NCBI RefSeq assembly: GCF_020520425.1
Contig: NC_079490.1
Coordinates: forward strand, 2,418,001 to 2,482,000
Direction: 5' to 3'
Origin: Spinacia oleracea
Lineage: Eukaryota > Streptophyta > Magnoliopsida > Caryophyllales > Amaranthaceae
DNA length: 64,000 nt
In this document: positions 12,347 to 28,713 of the stretch, in pieces
Numbering within the stretch: the stretch's first letter is position 1
Layout of the letters: every line of letters starts with the position of its first letter
Program-made: the position numbers and the translations under genes
Notes under the pieces: generated by a model
What the model was told of the DNA's origin: nothing
Seen by the model: the letters and a program-made list of their open reading frames with translations, nothing else
The model's database searches: none

Positions 12347-12746
12347 GGCCCTGTTCGGCAAAATTAGCGGTAGCGGGTAGCGGTTAGCGGTTGAGTAGCG
12401 GGTAGCGGTTAAAGTAGCGAGTAGCGGTGAATAGTAGCGGGTAACGGTTAGCTGTCAAAGTAGCGGTAACTAATATGAATGTTCGGTAAAAGTAGCGGTT
12501 GATATTATAAAAATAAAAATAAAAGCAAGAATATTATTTAAAACTTTATTATAAATTTGTCAAACGCTACCCGCCACCTTAAACGCTACTAATTTTAACG
12601 TTTGACAAAAGCTACCCAACCGCTACCTCAACCGCTAACCGCTACCTAAATCGCTACTTTACCAAATACTTACAAATTTTACAAGTAGCGTCTTGACTAG
12701 GTCAAAACGCTACCCGCTACCTCAAACGCTACCGCCAAACACGCCC
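12347..12746. mobile_element. Tourist-like element with GTAGCGGGTAGCGGTT arrays
   Basis: The left end GGCCCTGTTCGGC pairs with the right end GCCAAACACGCCC, flanked by TTA (12344-12346, 12747-12749) as in PIF/Harbinger elements. The first ~125 bp is a degenerate tandem array of GTAGCGG words and the last ~200 bp carries the complementary CCGCTAC words, giving a large imperfect hairpin. The centre is a short AT-rich spacer. Confidence 0.7.
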
Positions 12747-14171
12747 TTAAAATATGTAGTCAAAAGCTACATTAACGGTACGTATTTGCCGTTAATTCTT
12801 TAATTAATATATTCGTAATATATAATTAGTTAACAATTAGAGCATGCAACAGAAATGGCCAACTCGTTAATTATTATTAGGGGCAACTACAGTATAGTAC
12901 AACGTACACGTACAAAGTAATAGTATTATTAATTAACTACTTTTCAATTTTTATTAGGTGGATTGCATGCTAGACGTGGTCCTATTTTTAACTAAAAATA
13001 TACATGTAAATTGATTTAGAATTATAATTGTTTATAAATTTAACCAAGATTCAATGATTTATACTATATAAAAACAAAAAAATATAAAAAAAATCAACGA
13101 CTTTCACTTCATAGTAGTCTGTATTTTTTAGGATGCGTTACTATTCACCTAATTTAACTAATAAATTAGTATAGTTTTTGGTCAGAGGCTTCGGAATTAA
13201 ACTTTGTACTAACATTAAAACATATATGCGAGATACAATTAAATTATTGGTGATATTTAGTGTTAATGAGACTCCGTAAAAGCTAAAATTGACCCCAATG
13301 ACACCAACTATGACTTGGGTGCAAAAAGCAACACAAACACCTACTGTATAACATGTTGGTTGTATCACAAATTGTACCCTGACTATATAGTTTGTGTTGT
13401 TAATTGTACTCGCTAAAGGTTGTGTTGTTTTTTGCAATCGAATCATAATAGAGGTCGTTGAGGCCAATTTTTCCAAAATAAAATCAATACACCTTATTTT
13501 AGAATTTTTAGACAAAGACAACATGTTGCTAGAAAATACGAGTATGATCGAGCATACGCATACGTTATCCAATGAGGTCATGTCCTTCTTAGCTTTATTC
13601 AGCTGAACTGAACTTGACTGGATTGAATTGAGTGAAGTTAAACTAAAATGAATTAAACTAAACTGAATGAAGCTGTATTGAACTAAACTGAGTGAAGCTG
13701 TACTGGAATGAAATTCAAAAAAACAGTAATTACATGAACATGCAAAAATCTTCCTACTGATAATGTGAGAGAATGCACGATAAACCAGAGTGCACCCTAT
13801 ACGGAGCATATTTTACCATCCTAAATTCTTATTTTTCTTACCCCTTTTGGCCGTACAATGGAGAATCAAACCAGAAGGGGAATCCATTTTTATTTTTTTA
13901 AATAAAAACAAAAAATGTTGGGGGGTGGGGCTTAGCTGGAAAATAACTGGAGACAGCTGGCAATAGTACGGCTTCTGAAAAACACTCCAAATACGCTGCT
14001 AAACGTCGCCGTTCCAACTGTCTAAAACTGTAGACGCGCCTTTGTCTCACGCTATTCTGATTTTCCCTTTCCCACTTTACATTTTACTGAATCCGTTTCA
14101 AAATACTCGTAACAGTTTGACTTTTGTATTATTCAAAATCCGTTATTGTGTAATGTATTGTCAAATTAGTC

Positions 14172-14174
<3 letters not shown>
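12747..14174. other. Intergenic with ACTGAA-type degenerate repeat
   Basis: A minus-strand open frame of 222 codons (13141-13809) crosses this stretch, but no family was recognised. Part of it is a degenerate repeat of CTGAACTGAA-like words at about 13600-13715, so it is not called as a gene. The rest is AT-rich filler. Confidence 0.4.

Positions 14175-14257
<83 letters not shown>
14175..14257. repeat. (AT)n microsatellite, about 41 units
   Basis: An uninterrupted AT dinucleotide run that ends directly at the terminus of the Stowaway-like element at 14258; the TA target site is part of the run. Such loci are expected to vary in length. Confidence 0.95.
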
Positions 14258-14258
<1 letters not shown>

Positions 14259-14511
14259 TTTCTCCGTTTCGAAAATATCGCATCATGGTTGTTTTTTAAT
14301 AATTTAACCGTTATTTTGACCCTTAATATCATTAATCGTGTGCAAGTAAAATTATATAAAAAAATTAATATTTAGAAAATATATATCGATAAGAATTTAA
14401 CATGACCTCACATAACTAAACTTTAATTACGTACGAATCACAACAAATGGCCAAAGTCGGAGTGTGAATAGTGTAAAAATAAATGGTGCGATATTTCCGA
14501 AACGGAGGAAG
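14258..14511. mobile_element. Stowaway-like MITE, 254 bp
   Basis: The left end CTTTCTCCGTTTCGAAAATA pairs with the right end TATTTCCGAAACGGAGGAAG, flanked by TA on both sides. Relatives with the same arrangement lie at 22411-22654 and 50605-50859. Noncoding. Confidence 0.85.
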
Positions 14512-16530
14512 TATATATATCTTTCAAATATCAACATTTATAATTTTTATTACGGGTAATATATTGTACGGAGTATATATTTAGGGTCAAACTAGCATAT
14601 TGACAAGTGTATCAGTCAAACTGTTGCGAGGAATACACGTCACCAAACATTGTTCCAATTACCCAAAGTTGGTCATTTTTTAAAGAAATATAATGAAAAT
14701 AATGTTTTTTATTTAAATATTAATATTGAATTTCCAGGTTTTTCCTTGTAAATTGGCCCAAATGCCAGTTGGATCCTCTCAACAAAATTATGGAAAAAAG
14801 AAGTAGTACTGGGTAGTACCATTGGAAGAATAATATTTATGCTTAAAATTATTAGAAATCAGTGCCTTTTGTTTGGTCAAGTCAGGTGCTTACCTGGTTT
14901 TTTTTATGCATTGGACAATTATGCCCTCTAACTTTTTATATTAATAAATCATCTAAAATATGGAAATTCAACAATTAATCGGATATAAAAAATACAAATT
15001 TAACAACTAATTAACCATTGTTTTATCATGGAAAATAATGTTATTGTGAGGAAAAAAAAAAGTTTTACGTTACAATGTTGCCTTTTGAGTATTGACCGCC
15101 TATTATCAAAAGTTTGATGCCTCTGGTGCCCTTAATCTCTCCGTGTTAGCAAAAAATTTGACGCTTTAAGAGACATTAAAGGAACACTCTCTCGAAAACG
15201 ACAATCATTGCATCAACAAACACTAAGAGCATCTCCAATGGTTGTAGCTAGGGACTAGCTTGAAATTTATAAAAGTTTCAAGCTAATAGCTAGACCATTG
15301 GAGTGAAAATAATAAATTAGCTTGGCCAAGCAAATTAGCTTAAACAAGCTAATTTGCTTGACAACTAGCTACCAAATGTTGCCAATTAATTAATTGACAA
15401 GTGGGCCAAATGGGACCAATTTAATAACAAGCTAGTTGCTAGTCATTGGAGTAAAAATTAGCTAGACAATGAAATAGCTTGAAATCTTATGTGGCATAAC
15501 AAGCTAATTATCAAATTAGCTTACCATTAAAGATGCTCTAACAAACAAAAATAGAAGATTACTTGAACAATTTTCAACATTGTCGCTAACGTCGAAAATA
15601 TATTCTAAATTTCAACATGTTCATTTTTCACTGGAACTTTCGAGAGACAAATTAAGTGGCGGGTTTTACGTCGAATTACGGTCGATCATAATCTCTCTTG
15701 TGTGTTTAATTGGTCTAGCTTTTGTAATAGTCGTAACAACTAGTTCTCTTCTATCATCCGAGAAAAGGATAAGTAGTTAGGTTTATCATAGGTTAAAGAC
15801 TGATCCAATTTTGATTGATTAATAACATATAAGATCGTTCACTCGAACTTTATCATAAATATCCTAGACAGATATTCTATAAAAAGTTGTACCCTTTGCA
15901 TCTAATTATCATCATAGAATCAAATGCCACACCATATTCCAAGTAAAGAAACTGTTTTTATTTCAAACATTCTAAAAATTTAACATGTTTATAAGAATTA
16001 CTCGTTTTATAATTGCTGATTATTCCAAGTACATCAATATATTCTCCCTTCCCCACACCATTTCTTTTTTCAAAAAATGAATTTAACTTGACTAATTCGT
16101 ACCTAAATTACCCCCACTAATGCTACTCCAACAAACATTAATCAAGTAAGCATACATAAGTACATAACTCATGTAAAATTAATAAAAAGGTTATTTTAGA
16201 CATTTAATTAAAATACTACAAAATAGGACCAATTGTCCATAAATAGTAGCAAGGAATCCATAAAAAAGGCACGTTTATATTGTAATTTTTGCTTCTTAGT
16301 AGGAGAAAAAGTCTCTATCAAATGAGTCAAAATAAATAAATGAAATCCCCCACACAACTTTTGTTCAACAGCCAAAACCCACCAACTACTCCAATGGCCA
16401 AGGGCAAAATCTGTAAAAATCAACCAACATATCCTTTTTGGTCCTTACATAAAAGCACATTGTGAGCTAATCAAAAATTGAAAACACATGAAATTGAAAG
16501 TCAAATCAAAATCAAAATCAAAATCAAAAT
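14512..16530. other. Intergenic, no gene seen
   Basis: AT-rich DNA with a Stowaway-end remnant at about 14580-14640 (AGGGTCAAACTAG, then GTCAAACTGTTGC, as in the 22411 element) and the palindromic MITE at 15226-15539. Short frames, for example 15580-15780 and 16208-16423, have no recognisable domain. Confidence 0.45.
15226..15539. mobile_element. GAGCATCTCCAATGG-type palindromic MITE
   Basis: The ends AGAGCATCTCCAATGG and CCATTAAAGATGCTCT form an inverted repeat. The interior is packed with complementary AGCTTG/CAAGCT and GCTAGT words and could fold into a long hairpin. If the ends are TAAGAGC and GCTCTA, the flanks give an 8-bp repeat with one mismatch (ACAAACAC/ACAAACAA), which would suggest hAT. 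A related copy in opposite orientation is at 34807-35112. Confidence 0.65.
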
Positions 16531-17150
16531 CAAACCTATGATACAATCGAGCACCAATCCATCGCGATAATAATACTCATATGATTTTATCGAAAAATCT
16601 AGCGATTTTGTAATACATGATAATATCGGCAGCTATCTTGCTATTTAGAATCCAGGAACAAACTCCACTTACCTATAGTATCGTTTAAGCTTAAGGAATG
16701 TCAACGTTTTACCTAAAATGTTTTAGTTATGCTACAATCTATCACGATACAATCAAGAAAAGGAAAGTCGAAACAAACTTATGATACAATAAACCACCAA
16801 TCCATCGCGATAACACCCACAATTTTTCTCAAAAAATCTTTCGATTTTGTAAAACAGGAAAAATATCGCTAGCTTTTTAGCTATCCAGAATCTAAACACA
16901 AACTTCGATTACCTATTATACAGTTTAAGATTATACAAACATTAACAGTTTACCCAGCACTTCGTGTTAGTTATGAGTTAGTTAAGCAAAAATCCATCTC
17001 GATGTCATCAATAGTATCTTACGATTTTGTTTACAAGAGAATATCGCCAACTTTCTAACTATCTAGATTCAAATTCCAATCACTTGAAATATCTTTTAAG
17101 ATTACACATATTGACACTTCAGTTCGCATTACGTATTAGTTATGGTATAA
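16530..17150. repeat. Three diverged tandem copies upstream of the hexokinase gene
   Basis: Copies begin near 16530, 16766 and 16986. Each carries the same order of words: CCAATCCATCGCGATA (or a variant), CGATTTTGT, AATATCG, then CTATC and AGAATC, ATTACCTAT and GTTTAAG. The offset of the first two is 243 bp and the third is shorter. They lie 0.6-1.2 kb upstream of the hexokinase start codon. Confidence 0.6.
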
Positions 17151-17399
17151 GTTTGGTGGATCATATGCATTATTAACTTGTGATTAACCAAATTACTTGT
17201 ATATTTTTATCAATCTTGATGAAAATATAACATCGAAATTTTGTACTCTTAAATTATGAAATGAGTATTATTATAATTCTTAAGTACAGAATTGACCCCC
17301 GCCAAAAAGAAAAAATAAAAAAATTGTAAAAATTATACGAGGGCAAAAACGTCATTTTCTAACGAGTATAAGTAACTATCGGTTCGCTTTCCAACACTA

Positions 17400-17718
17400 C
17401 TTAGCGCAACCCCAGTCCCTTCTTCGCTCTCCTTTTTCCCCTTCTCTTTCTTTCTCTCTCCAATTTTTACTCATTATTTTCTCTATCTCTCTCTGGAACA
17501 TTTCGTCGAGCAGGTGGCGTGCATCGCCGGCAAACCGCCGGTAACCGGCCAAAACAGCGAAAGCCAAAGACCACCCACTTCAAAACACCGCGTTTCAGAT
17601 CGACCCAGGTCAAGAGCTACGTCGTTGCAGCCTTCTTGGAGGTGACAAGATGAGAAAGAAGGGGTTTTTAGTATTGGGGTTTAAATAAAAAATTGTGTTT
17701 AATTAGAGAAGAAGAGAG
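17400..17718 (+). promoter_or_regulatory. CT-rich leader of the hexokinase gene
   Basis: A pyrimidine-rich tract (CTCTCCTTTTTCC, TTTCTCTCTCC, TCTCTATCTCTCTC) lies at about 17425-17500, followed by a GC-richer segment up to the ATG at 17719. Such tracts are common in plant 5' untranslated regions. No TATA box could be assigned with confidence. Confidence 0.35.
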
Positions 17719-23092
<5,374 letters not shown>

Positions 23093-24702
23093 AAAAAAAG
23101 AAAAAAAAAAGGTGTGAAAATGGGGGTTTGCTTGCTTTGCCTTATACATATAATGTGTGCATATAACATATATATTTACATAATATAAGTATAGGCCTTT
23201 GTACAAAGATGTAGAATTCATTGGGGGTTGATCCATATGTATTCAATCATATATGGTATTGGTTAGTATAACAGCGGGTTCGGGTTTGGGTCGGGTCTGG
23301 TCGGGTCTTGTGCAGCAGTTTATAGGAGTGTTCTTTCCATCCAATTCTTATTAGTATAGCACAAGTGTAATATTTGGTAAGATAGTAACATTTGTTATTG
23401 GGTTGTTTGTATTGTGTACATATAGGACAGGTTCTTAGTCTCATGGCCTATTTCTCTCTCTCTCTCTAAAAAGCTCATTTGTTCAATATTCTATAGTAAT
23501 TTTCGACGATTCAACTTTTTCGTTAACTTTTCTCATTATAGTGTCGTGAAAGCGGGCTCATACTAACGGAAAATTTAAACGTTTTATTGTGAATTGATAG
23601 TGGTTCGAAACATAAACAAACTAGAAGGTGTTAATGAATATAAGGTTGTTCGCAAAAGTTGAAACTAAAAAAGTTGTACGTAGAATCTTTATTTGTATTA
23701 ACAAACTTTAACATTGAATGAAAGACGTGACATGTTTCTAGTGCATTTCAGGTTTCATTCGATGCGTATACATGTTAGGAACGCTTTTTAGTGGAAGTAT
23801 ATGCATTAGTATTGATTTAGAAGATGCATGTTGTGATAATCTACCCAAATTCCAAATTATACAATCTCTAATACCAAAACAACCACACACACGAAAAAGA
23901 AATCATCATAAGAAACCGTAATATACCAATATAATATAAAAACCGCAGCAATGTATTTTGAATAATCTCGTTATAGTCTTTAAACATCGTCTCTCACTAA
24001 AAATATAATAAATTAAAAGTTAAAAAGCCAAAAAATAATGATGTAAACGATATTTGATCACAAGAATAAATAAATAATTGGCTAATGTTGCAAATGGTGG
24101 TTTGTTATAGTCTTGTTACTTTCCCAATAAAGCAACTTAGTATTTACTCCTATTAATCCACTTTGGAACTTCCATAATGTCTTTAACTTTTGATCAAGTC
24201 ACTCTAAAGCTACATTTCCAACTCACAAACAAATCAAATGGTAATGTTTGAATTTAGTTTGCTCCAAAATATGTGGCTTATACTATTCTTTTAACCGTTA
24301 AAAAACAGTCTAAGGTCAACATAAGAAGACATGCTACCCTTTTGACCTTTAATAGTTTTCACTAGCTCAATCTTAGTTTAAATTCCGTAATATGTAAAGA
24401 GCTATATACACTTTAATAGTTTCACTAGCCCGGTCTTAGTTTAAATCCCGTAATATGTAAAGATCCAGTCAGTCTAGTTGTTAGTTTGTTACTCGTACTA
24501 GTATTTATGCTCGCAATGCACACGTGAAACTTTACAAGCACATGAATGTTAAATAAGAGTCTCTACGCACATTAGTGGTTTTTATTTTGTTTCACTTCGT
24601 TGCAGTAGTTGTTGTATGTAAACTCTGCTCATTTACGTAAATTTAACCGACGTCAAAATCTACCTAAAAGTAATATGAAGTAGAAAAATCCAGTCAGGCT
24701 TA

Positions 24703-24735
<33 letters not shown>

Positions 24736-25038
24736 CAGGATGCGTGCGCGAAATTTTATAAATACACGACTGTTAAATATCATACAAAAAAAAAATATTA
24801 ACACCAATAACATAGACATTTCGTAGAGAGATCACCAAAAAAGTCAAACTCGAGTATCTGGGAAATGATTGTCATATCACTGTGAGACACATTTTTCTAT
24901 GCATTACTCACGAGATTGTATGCCAAAACTAATTTTTGATGTGTCAAAATCATTTTTGGTGGTCGCATTACATAATTATTATTTTTATTTTATTTGAAGG
25001 GAAACAATAAAACAACAAATCTTCTGCTAACTAAAAAC
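23093..25038. other. Hexokinase 3' region and intergenic spacer
   Basis: Starts with the hexokinase 3' UTR and continues as AT-rich DNA. It contains a G-rich GGGTTCGGGTTTGGGTCGGG patch at 23276-23299, a short CT run at 23451-23468, a ~60-bp tandem duplication at 24359-24478 (CTTAGTTTAAATYCCGTAAT in both), two diverged copies of a CCAGTCAG...TTTATGCTC...GTTAAAT segment at about 24465-24560 and 24688-24785, and a (TTG)n run at 24703-24730. No gene seen. Confidence 0.5.
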
Positions 25039-25049
25039 TAGCCGTTGGA
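25039..25049 (-). promoter_or_regulatory. MSA (mitosis-specific activator) motif upstream of the E2 gene
   Basis: The minus strand reads TCCAACGGCTA, a perfect match to the MSA consensus YCYAACGGYYA bound by three-repeat MYB factors that drive G2/M genes in plants. It lies 311 bp before the ATG at 25360. A near match, TTTAACGGTTA with one mismatch, lies about 1.06 kb upstream (around 24291-24302). The match is seen in the sequence; activity is inferred. Confidence 0.6.
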
Positions 25050-25359
25050 AAAGGACACGCAGAATCACGCCGCTCAACTCTAACGTTCCAAAACTAAAAT
25101 AAAACATTTTATTTTCCCTTTTTATTTTAAAATATCTTTCGTCATCCCCAATCTTTTTCTACCTTATTTTAATTTCAACATCACAGTGTTTAAAATCAAA
25201 TCAATCCCCCTTCTCATTCCTCATCAATTGTATTCTCTCTCTCTTTCTTACTTTCTCTCTCCTCTACACCAAGGAAGAAGAAGAAGAAAGAAAGGAAGAA
25301 ATTTCATTTCATTTCAATTCAATTCAAACCTCTTTCTTTCTCTCTCTAGTTTTATCTAA

Positions 25360-27348
25360 ATGTCGACGATTAACGGCAGCTACTCCGACAACACTCCGTC
25401 AACTACTCCGGCGGGTCTTCCGGCGAAGCAGAACGTTGCCCCTGTTAAAGCTGTTGATACTCAATCTGTTCTTAAAAGGTTCCTCTTCTTTATTTTAATT
25501 TCTTGTACTCATGTCAAGTTAATTAGTTCTGGGTTTTCGATTATTGGGTGTGTTACTTTCGATTATTCGATTAGTACCCACTGCTTAAAATGAAATCAAT
25601 TTATCTGGGTTTTGATTGAATTAGGTTTACTGTTGTTGATCTAGAAAATGAAAATTAGGGTTTTGAATTGGGGTTTTTGATTGAATTAGGTTAATTTCAT
25701 TGATTAGAAATGAAATTAGGGTTTTTCAATTGGGGTTTTGATTGAATTAGGTTAATTTTATCGATGTAGAAACGAAAATCAGGGTTTTTCAATTGGGGTT
25801 CTTTTGAATTTCATTATCACTGATTTCTAATGATTTCTTTCCTTCTTTTCTTTTGATTTTGAAACAGGTTGCAGTCTGAATTAATGTCTCTCATGGTAAT
25901 AAAATCATACTCTTACCAAGAATTGATTCTGCTAATTAGTAAAAATAAATTAAAAACTGATTCTGATTTTGTTGTTGTTTTTGGGTGGAATCAGATGAGT
26001 GGTGATCCAGGAATCTCAGCATTTCCTGAAGAAGACAACATATTCAATTGGAAAGGAACAATTCATGGAAGCAATGAAACAGTTTTTGAAGGCACAGAAT
26101 ATAAACTTGCTCTTAGTTTTCCAGCTGATTATCCATTTAAACCTCCAAAGGTCAAGTTTGAGACTGGTTGTTTCCACCCTAATGTTGATGTTTTTGGTAA
26201 CATCTGCTTGGATATTCTTCAGGTACATTTCATCAATTCTTGTTCATAATTGACAATACAAGTTTTACTGTTACCTGATTCGCTACCTAATTTGCTAATT
26301 CGCTTTCATAATTGACAAAGATGTACAATTTTCATGTTATAATTCGCTTTCATAATTGACAAAGATGTACAATTTTCATGTTATAATTCGCTTTTTTGGT
26401 TCATGGTTCGTTGGATGATTAGAGAATTAGGCACTAACTTAAAATCATGAATTGATTCGCTAGTATGTGACTGGGTTTGGGTTTTGCAATTCGCTACCTA
26501 ATTTGCTAAATTAGACCAAAAATGTACAATTTTATTATTGTAATTCGCCTTTTGGTTTGTGGGATGATTAGAGAACTAGGTACATTTCAATTCTTGTTCA
26601 TAATTGACAATACAAGTCTACACTGTTACATGATTCGCTAGAATGTGACTGGGTTTGGGTTCATGATTCGCTACCTAATTCGCTATGGGTTTGGGTTTAT
26701 GATTCGCTAAATTAGAAAAAAAGGGCACAATTTTCATGTTGTAATTCGCTTTTTGGTTCATGGGATGATTAAAGAATTAGGTAACACTGGGTTTGGGTTC
26801 ATGATTCGCTACCTAATTTGCTAAATTAGACCAAAATGTACAATTTTCATGTTGTAATTGGCTTTTCGGTTCATGGGATGATTAGAGAATTAGCCATTAG
26901 GGTAACACTGGTCGGACCACAACCGCGAACTGCCACTAACTTATAATCATGAATTTGTGCAGGATAAATGGTCATCTGCTTATGATGTGAGAACCATATT
27001 GTTATCAATCCAAAGTCTACTTGGAGGTATACTTACTTAAAAATTAAAATAGCACATTATTTGGGAATGTTAATTGTGCCTTCTATTTTTAGCAGTGATT
27101 AATTAACTTCTAATTTCCTGGTTGTGAATTCAGAGCCTAATACCAGCTCACCATTAAACACACAAGCAGCAGCACTTTGGAGCAATCAAGAAGGTTGGTG
27201 ATTTTGGGTTGTTGAATTTAATAACAATAATAATAAATAATTATTATTAATATAATAATGTATAAATTTTGACTAATATTTTGAATTTTGTTGGTTTGCA
27301 GAGTATAGAAAAATGGTGGAAAAGCATTACAAGCCATCAACAGCATAG
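25360..27348 (+). CDS. UBC19: Ubiquitin-conjugating enzyme E2, UBC19/UBC20 (UBE2C) class (6 exons, 181 aa)
   Basis: Coding exons are 25360-25478, 25868-25895, 25995-26222, 26963-27026, 27134-27193 and 27302-27348; all introns are GT-AG and the total is 546 nt. An N-terminal extension of about 35 residues rich in Ser, Thr, Pro and Ala precedes the UBC fold, which starts at SVLKRLQSELMSLM. HPN (110-112) and the active-site Cys120 in GNICLDIL are present, and the protein ends YRKMVEKHYKPSTA. UBE2C-type E2s serve the anaphase-promoting complex in cyclin destruction, and Arabidopsis UBC19/20 have that role by homology. The 28-bp second exon is very small. A perfect MSA motif upstream agrees with expression in mitosis. 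Intron 3 is filled with tandem repeats. Length and architecture match the family; this call is firm. Confidence 0.95.
26260..26930 (+). repeat. Degenerate tandem array in E2 intron 3
   Basis: Words such as GATTCGCTACCTAATTTGCT, TGTACAATTTTCATGTT, TAATTCGCTTTTTGGTT and CATGGGATGATTAGAGAAT recur five or more times in changing order and spacing. One unit of about 54 bp (AATTCGCTTTCATAATTGAC...) is a near-perfect direct repeat at about 26299-26393. The array fills almost the whole 740-bp intron and leaves the splice sites clear. Confidence 0.8.
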
Positions 27349-28713
27349 ATTGTGGGGTGTGTTAGATGGGTTTAGAGATGGATGATGATAAGGTTGGGTG
27401 GTTTGGGAGCACAAATGATGAATTGTTGAATTGAAAAAGACATAAATTCTTTCTGTTTTCAATCATTGTGCCAATCATTTGATGTAACACAAAGTGAAAA
27501 AGAAAGCTTCTTTTTTTAATGGAATTTCACATTTTTTGTCTAATAATATTATTATTGGTTCTTTCTCTCTTCATCTTTCTAGTTTATACTACTAATTAAC
27601 CAGAAAAGTTTATCCTATGCAAACGATGCTTCAATTGCAATCAATTCTTCTCATGTACTGCAATTTAAATACATGAATGATCATGTTTAAGTCCTTCGAT
27701 AACATGATCAACTTCGAGGTGAATGTTAACAAGGTGGTATGTTGTGTTCGCTTATGAACTTGTCTCGATATGATAACCTACATTGACTTATGCTACATGA
27801 TGATCAACCTATATTGACTTATTGAGATTGTGAGTAGGCTAATGTTGTTTGTAGGAATTCTAAGGCCATATGTACATGAATTAAGTTGGTTTTATAATCT
27901 TCGGGATTCCCTTGCAATGACGGATTCATAAAAGTTTACCTTTGATGAAAGAAAACAATTCCTTCTTTCGGAATTAGTTGTCATCCAAGAATAGGAAAAA
28001 TTCCGGGTGGAGGGAGTAAGTGAACATCTCTACTCCTCACAAGATTCCGGATGGAGGGAGTTCGCTAATTTATAGTAGTTGGGTTACTTAAAATGGTTAA
28101 ACTTTTAATTCCGGTCGGAGTGAGTACGTGAACATCACTATTCGTCACAAGAAAGAAAGAAAAACAATGGGATTACAATTTACAATCCATTTGTGTTTAA
28201 AGATAGCAGGGCCGGGCTTCAGCAGGGCCTAGCCTGGCCGAATCTAAGCCTAAATTTACTGAATTTAGTTTGTTTTGTCGTGGCAGACCTGACCTTATCG
28301 TGCTTTCCCCCAAAACATGGCCTAAGCCCGACCCCTAACTTCATGTCGGGCCTCACACCGGACCGGCCCAAAACTATCTTTACCTGCGTTGAACAACATT
28401 CGTATTCGAATTGAGGTTGTGGAGCCTTCAGAGGCCATGTAAAGGCCATGTAAGTATTCAGCAGAAATCTAGGTTTTCAACTTAAGATTCAAGCGCCAGT
28501 ATCTGAACTGTTAAAAATGATGAACTATCTGAAATTCAAGCTAATACAGATTTGTACTTGTATCTAATTCAAGACTCAAATTAATATCATCCTAAACTTA
28601 ACAAACACACAATAAAACAAATATAATGATACAAAAAGGGTGACAAAGAGATTATTGTATCCACAATTGTCTACAATTGTCTTTGTTCTTCTTGTCCAAA
28701 GTCAAATCTCGAG
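27349..28713. other. E2 3' region and spacer
   Basis: E2 3' UTR followed by AT-rich spacer. Two short Stowaway-end remnants with GGAGGGAG words lie near 28000-28060, and the hAT-like element at 28198-28382 is here. The plus-strand E2 gene and the minus-strand THUMP gene converge across this spacer. No other gene seen. Confidence 0.5.
28198..28382. mobile_element. Old hAT-like element, TAAAGATAG-type ends
   Basis: The left end TAAAGATAGCAGGGCCGGGC and right end CCGGCCCAAAACTATCTTTA form an imperfect inverted repeat. The terminal TAAAGAT and GGCCGGGC words and the GC-rich interior match the younger element at 61500-61739. Flanking 8-mers (TTTGTGTT/CCTGCGTT) agree at five of eight places, so any target duplication is weathered. 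Confidence 0.5.

Noticed and set aside
13141-13809. 222-codon open frame on the minus strand
   Set aside because: No domain recognised, composition is hydrophobic and low complexity, and part of it is a degenerate CTGAA repeat; open by chance in AT-rich DNA.
14042-14332. Frames with (YI)n tracts
   Set aside because: Translation of the AT microsatellite.
16498-16534. ATCAAA repeat run as a possible repeat-array system
   Set aside because: Simple (AATCAA)n microsatellite; no spacers and a plant nuclear context, so no CRISPR.
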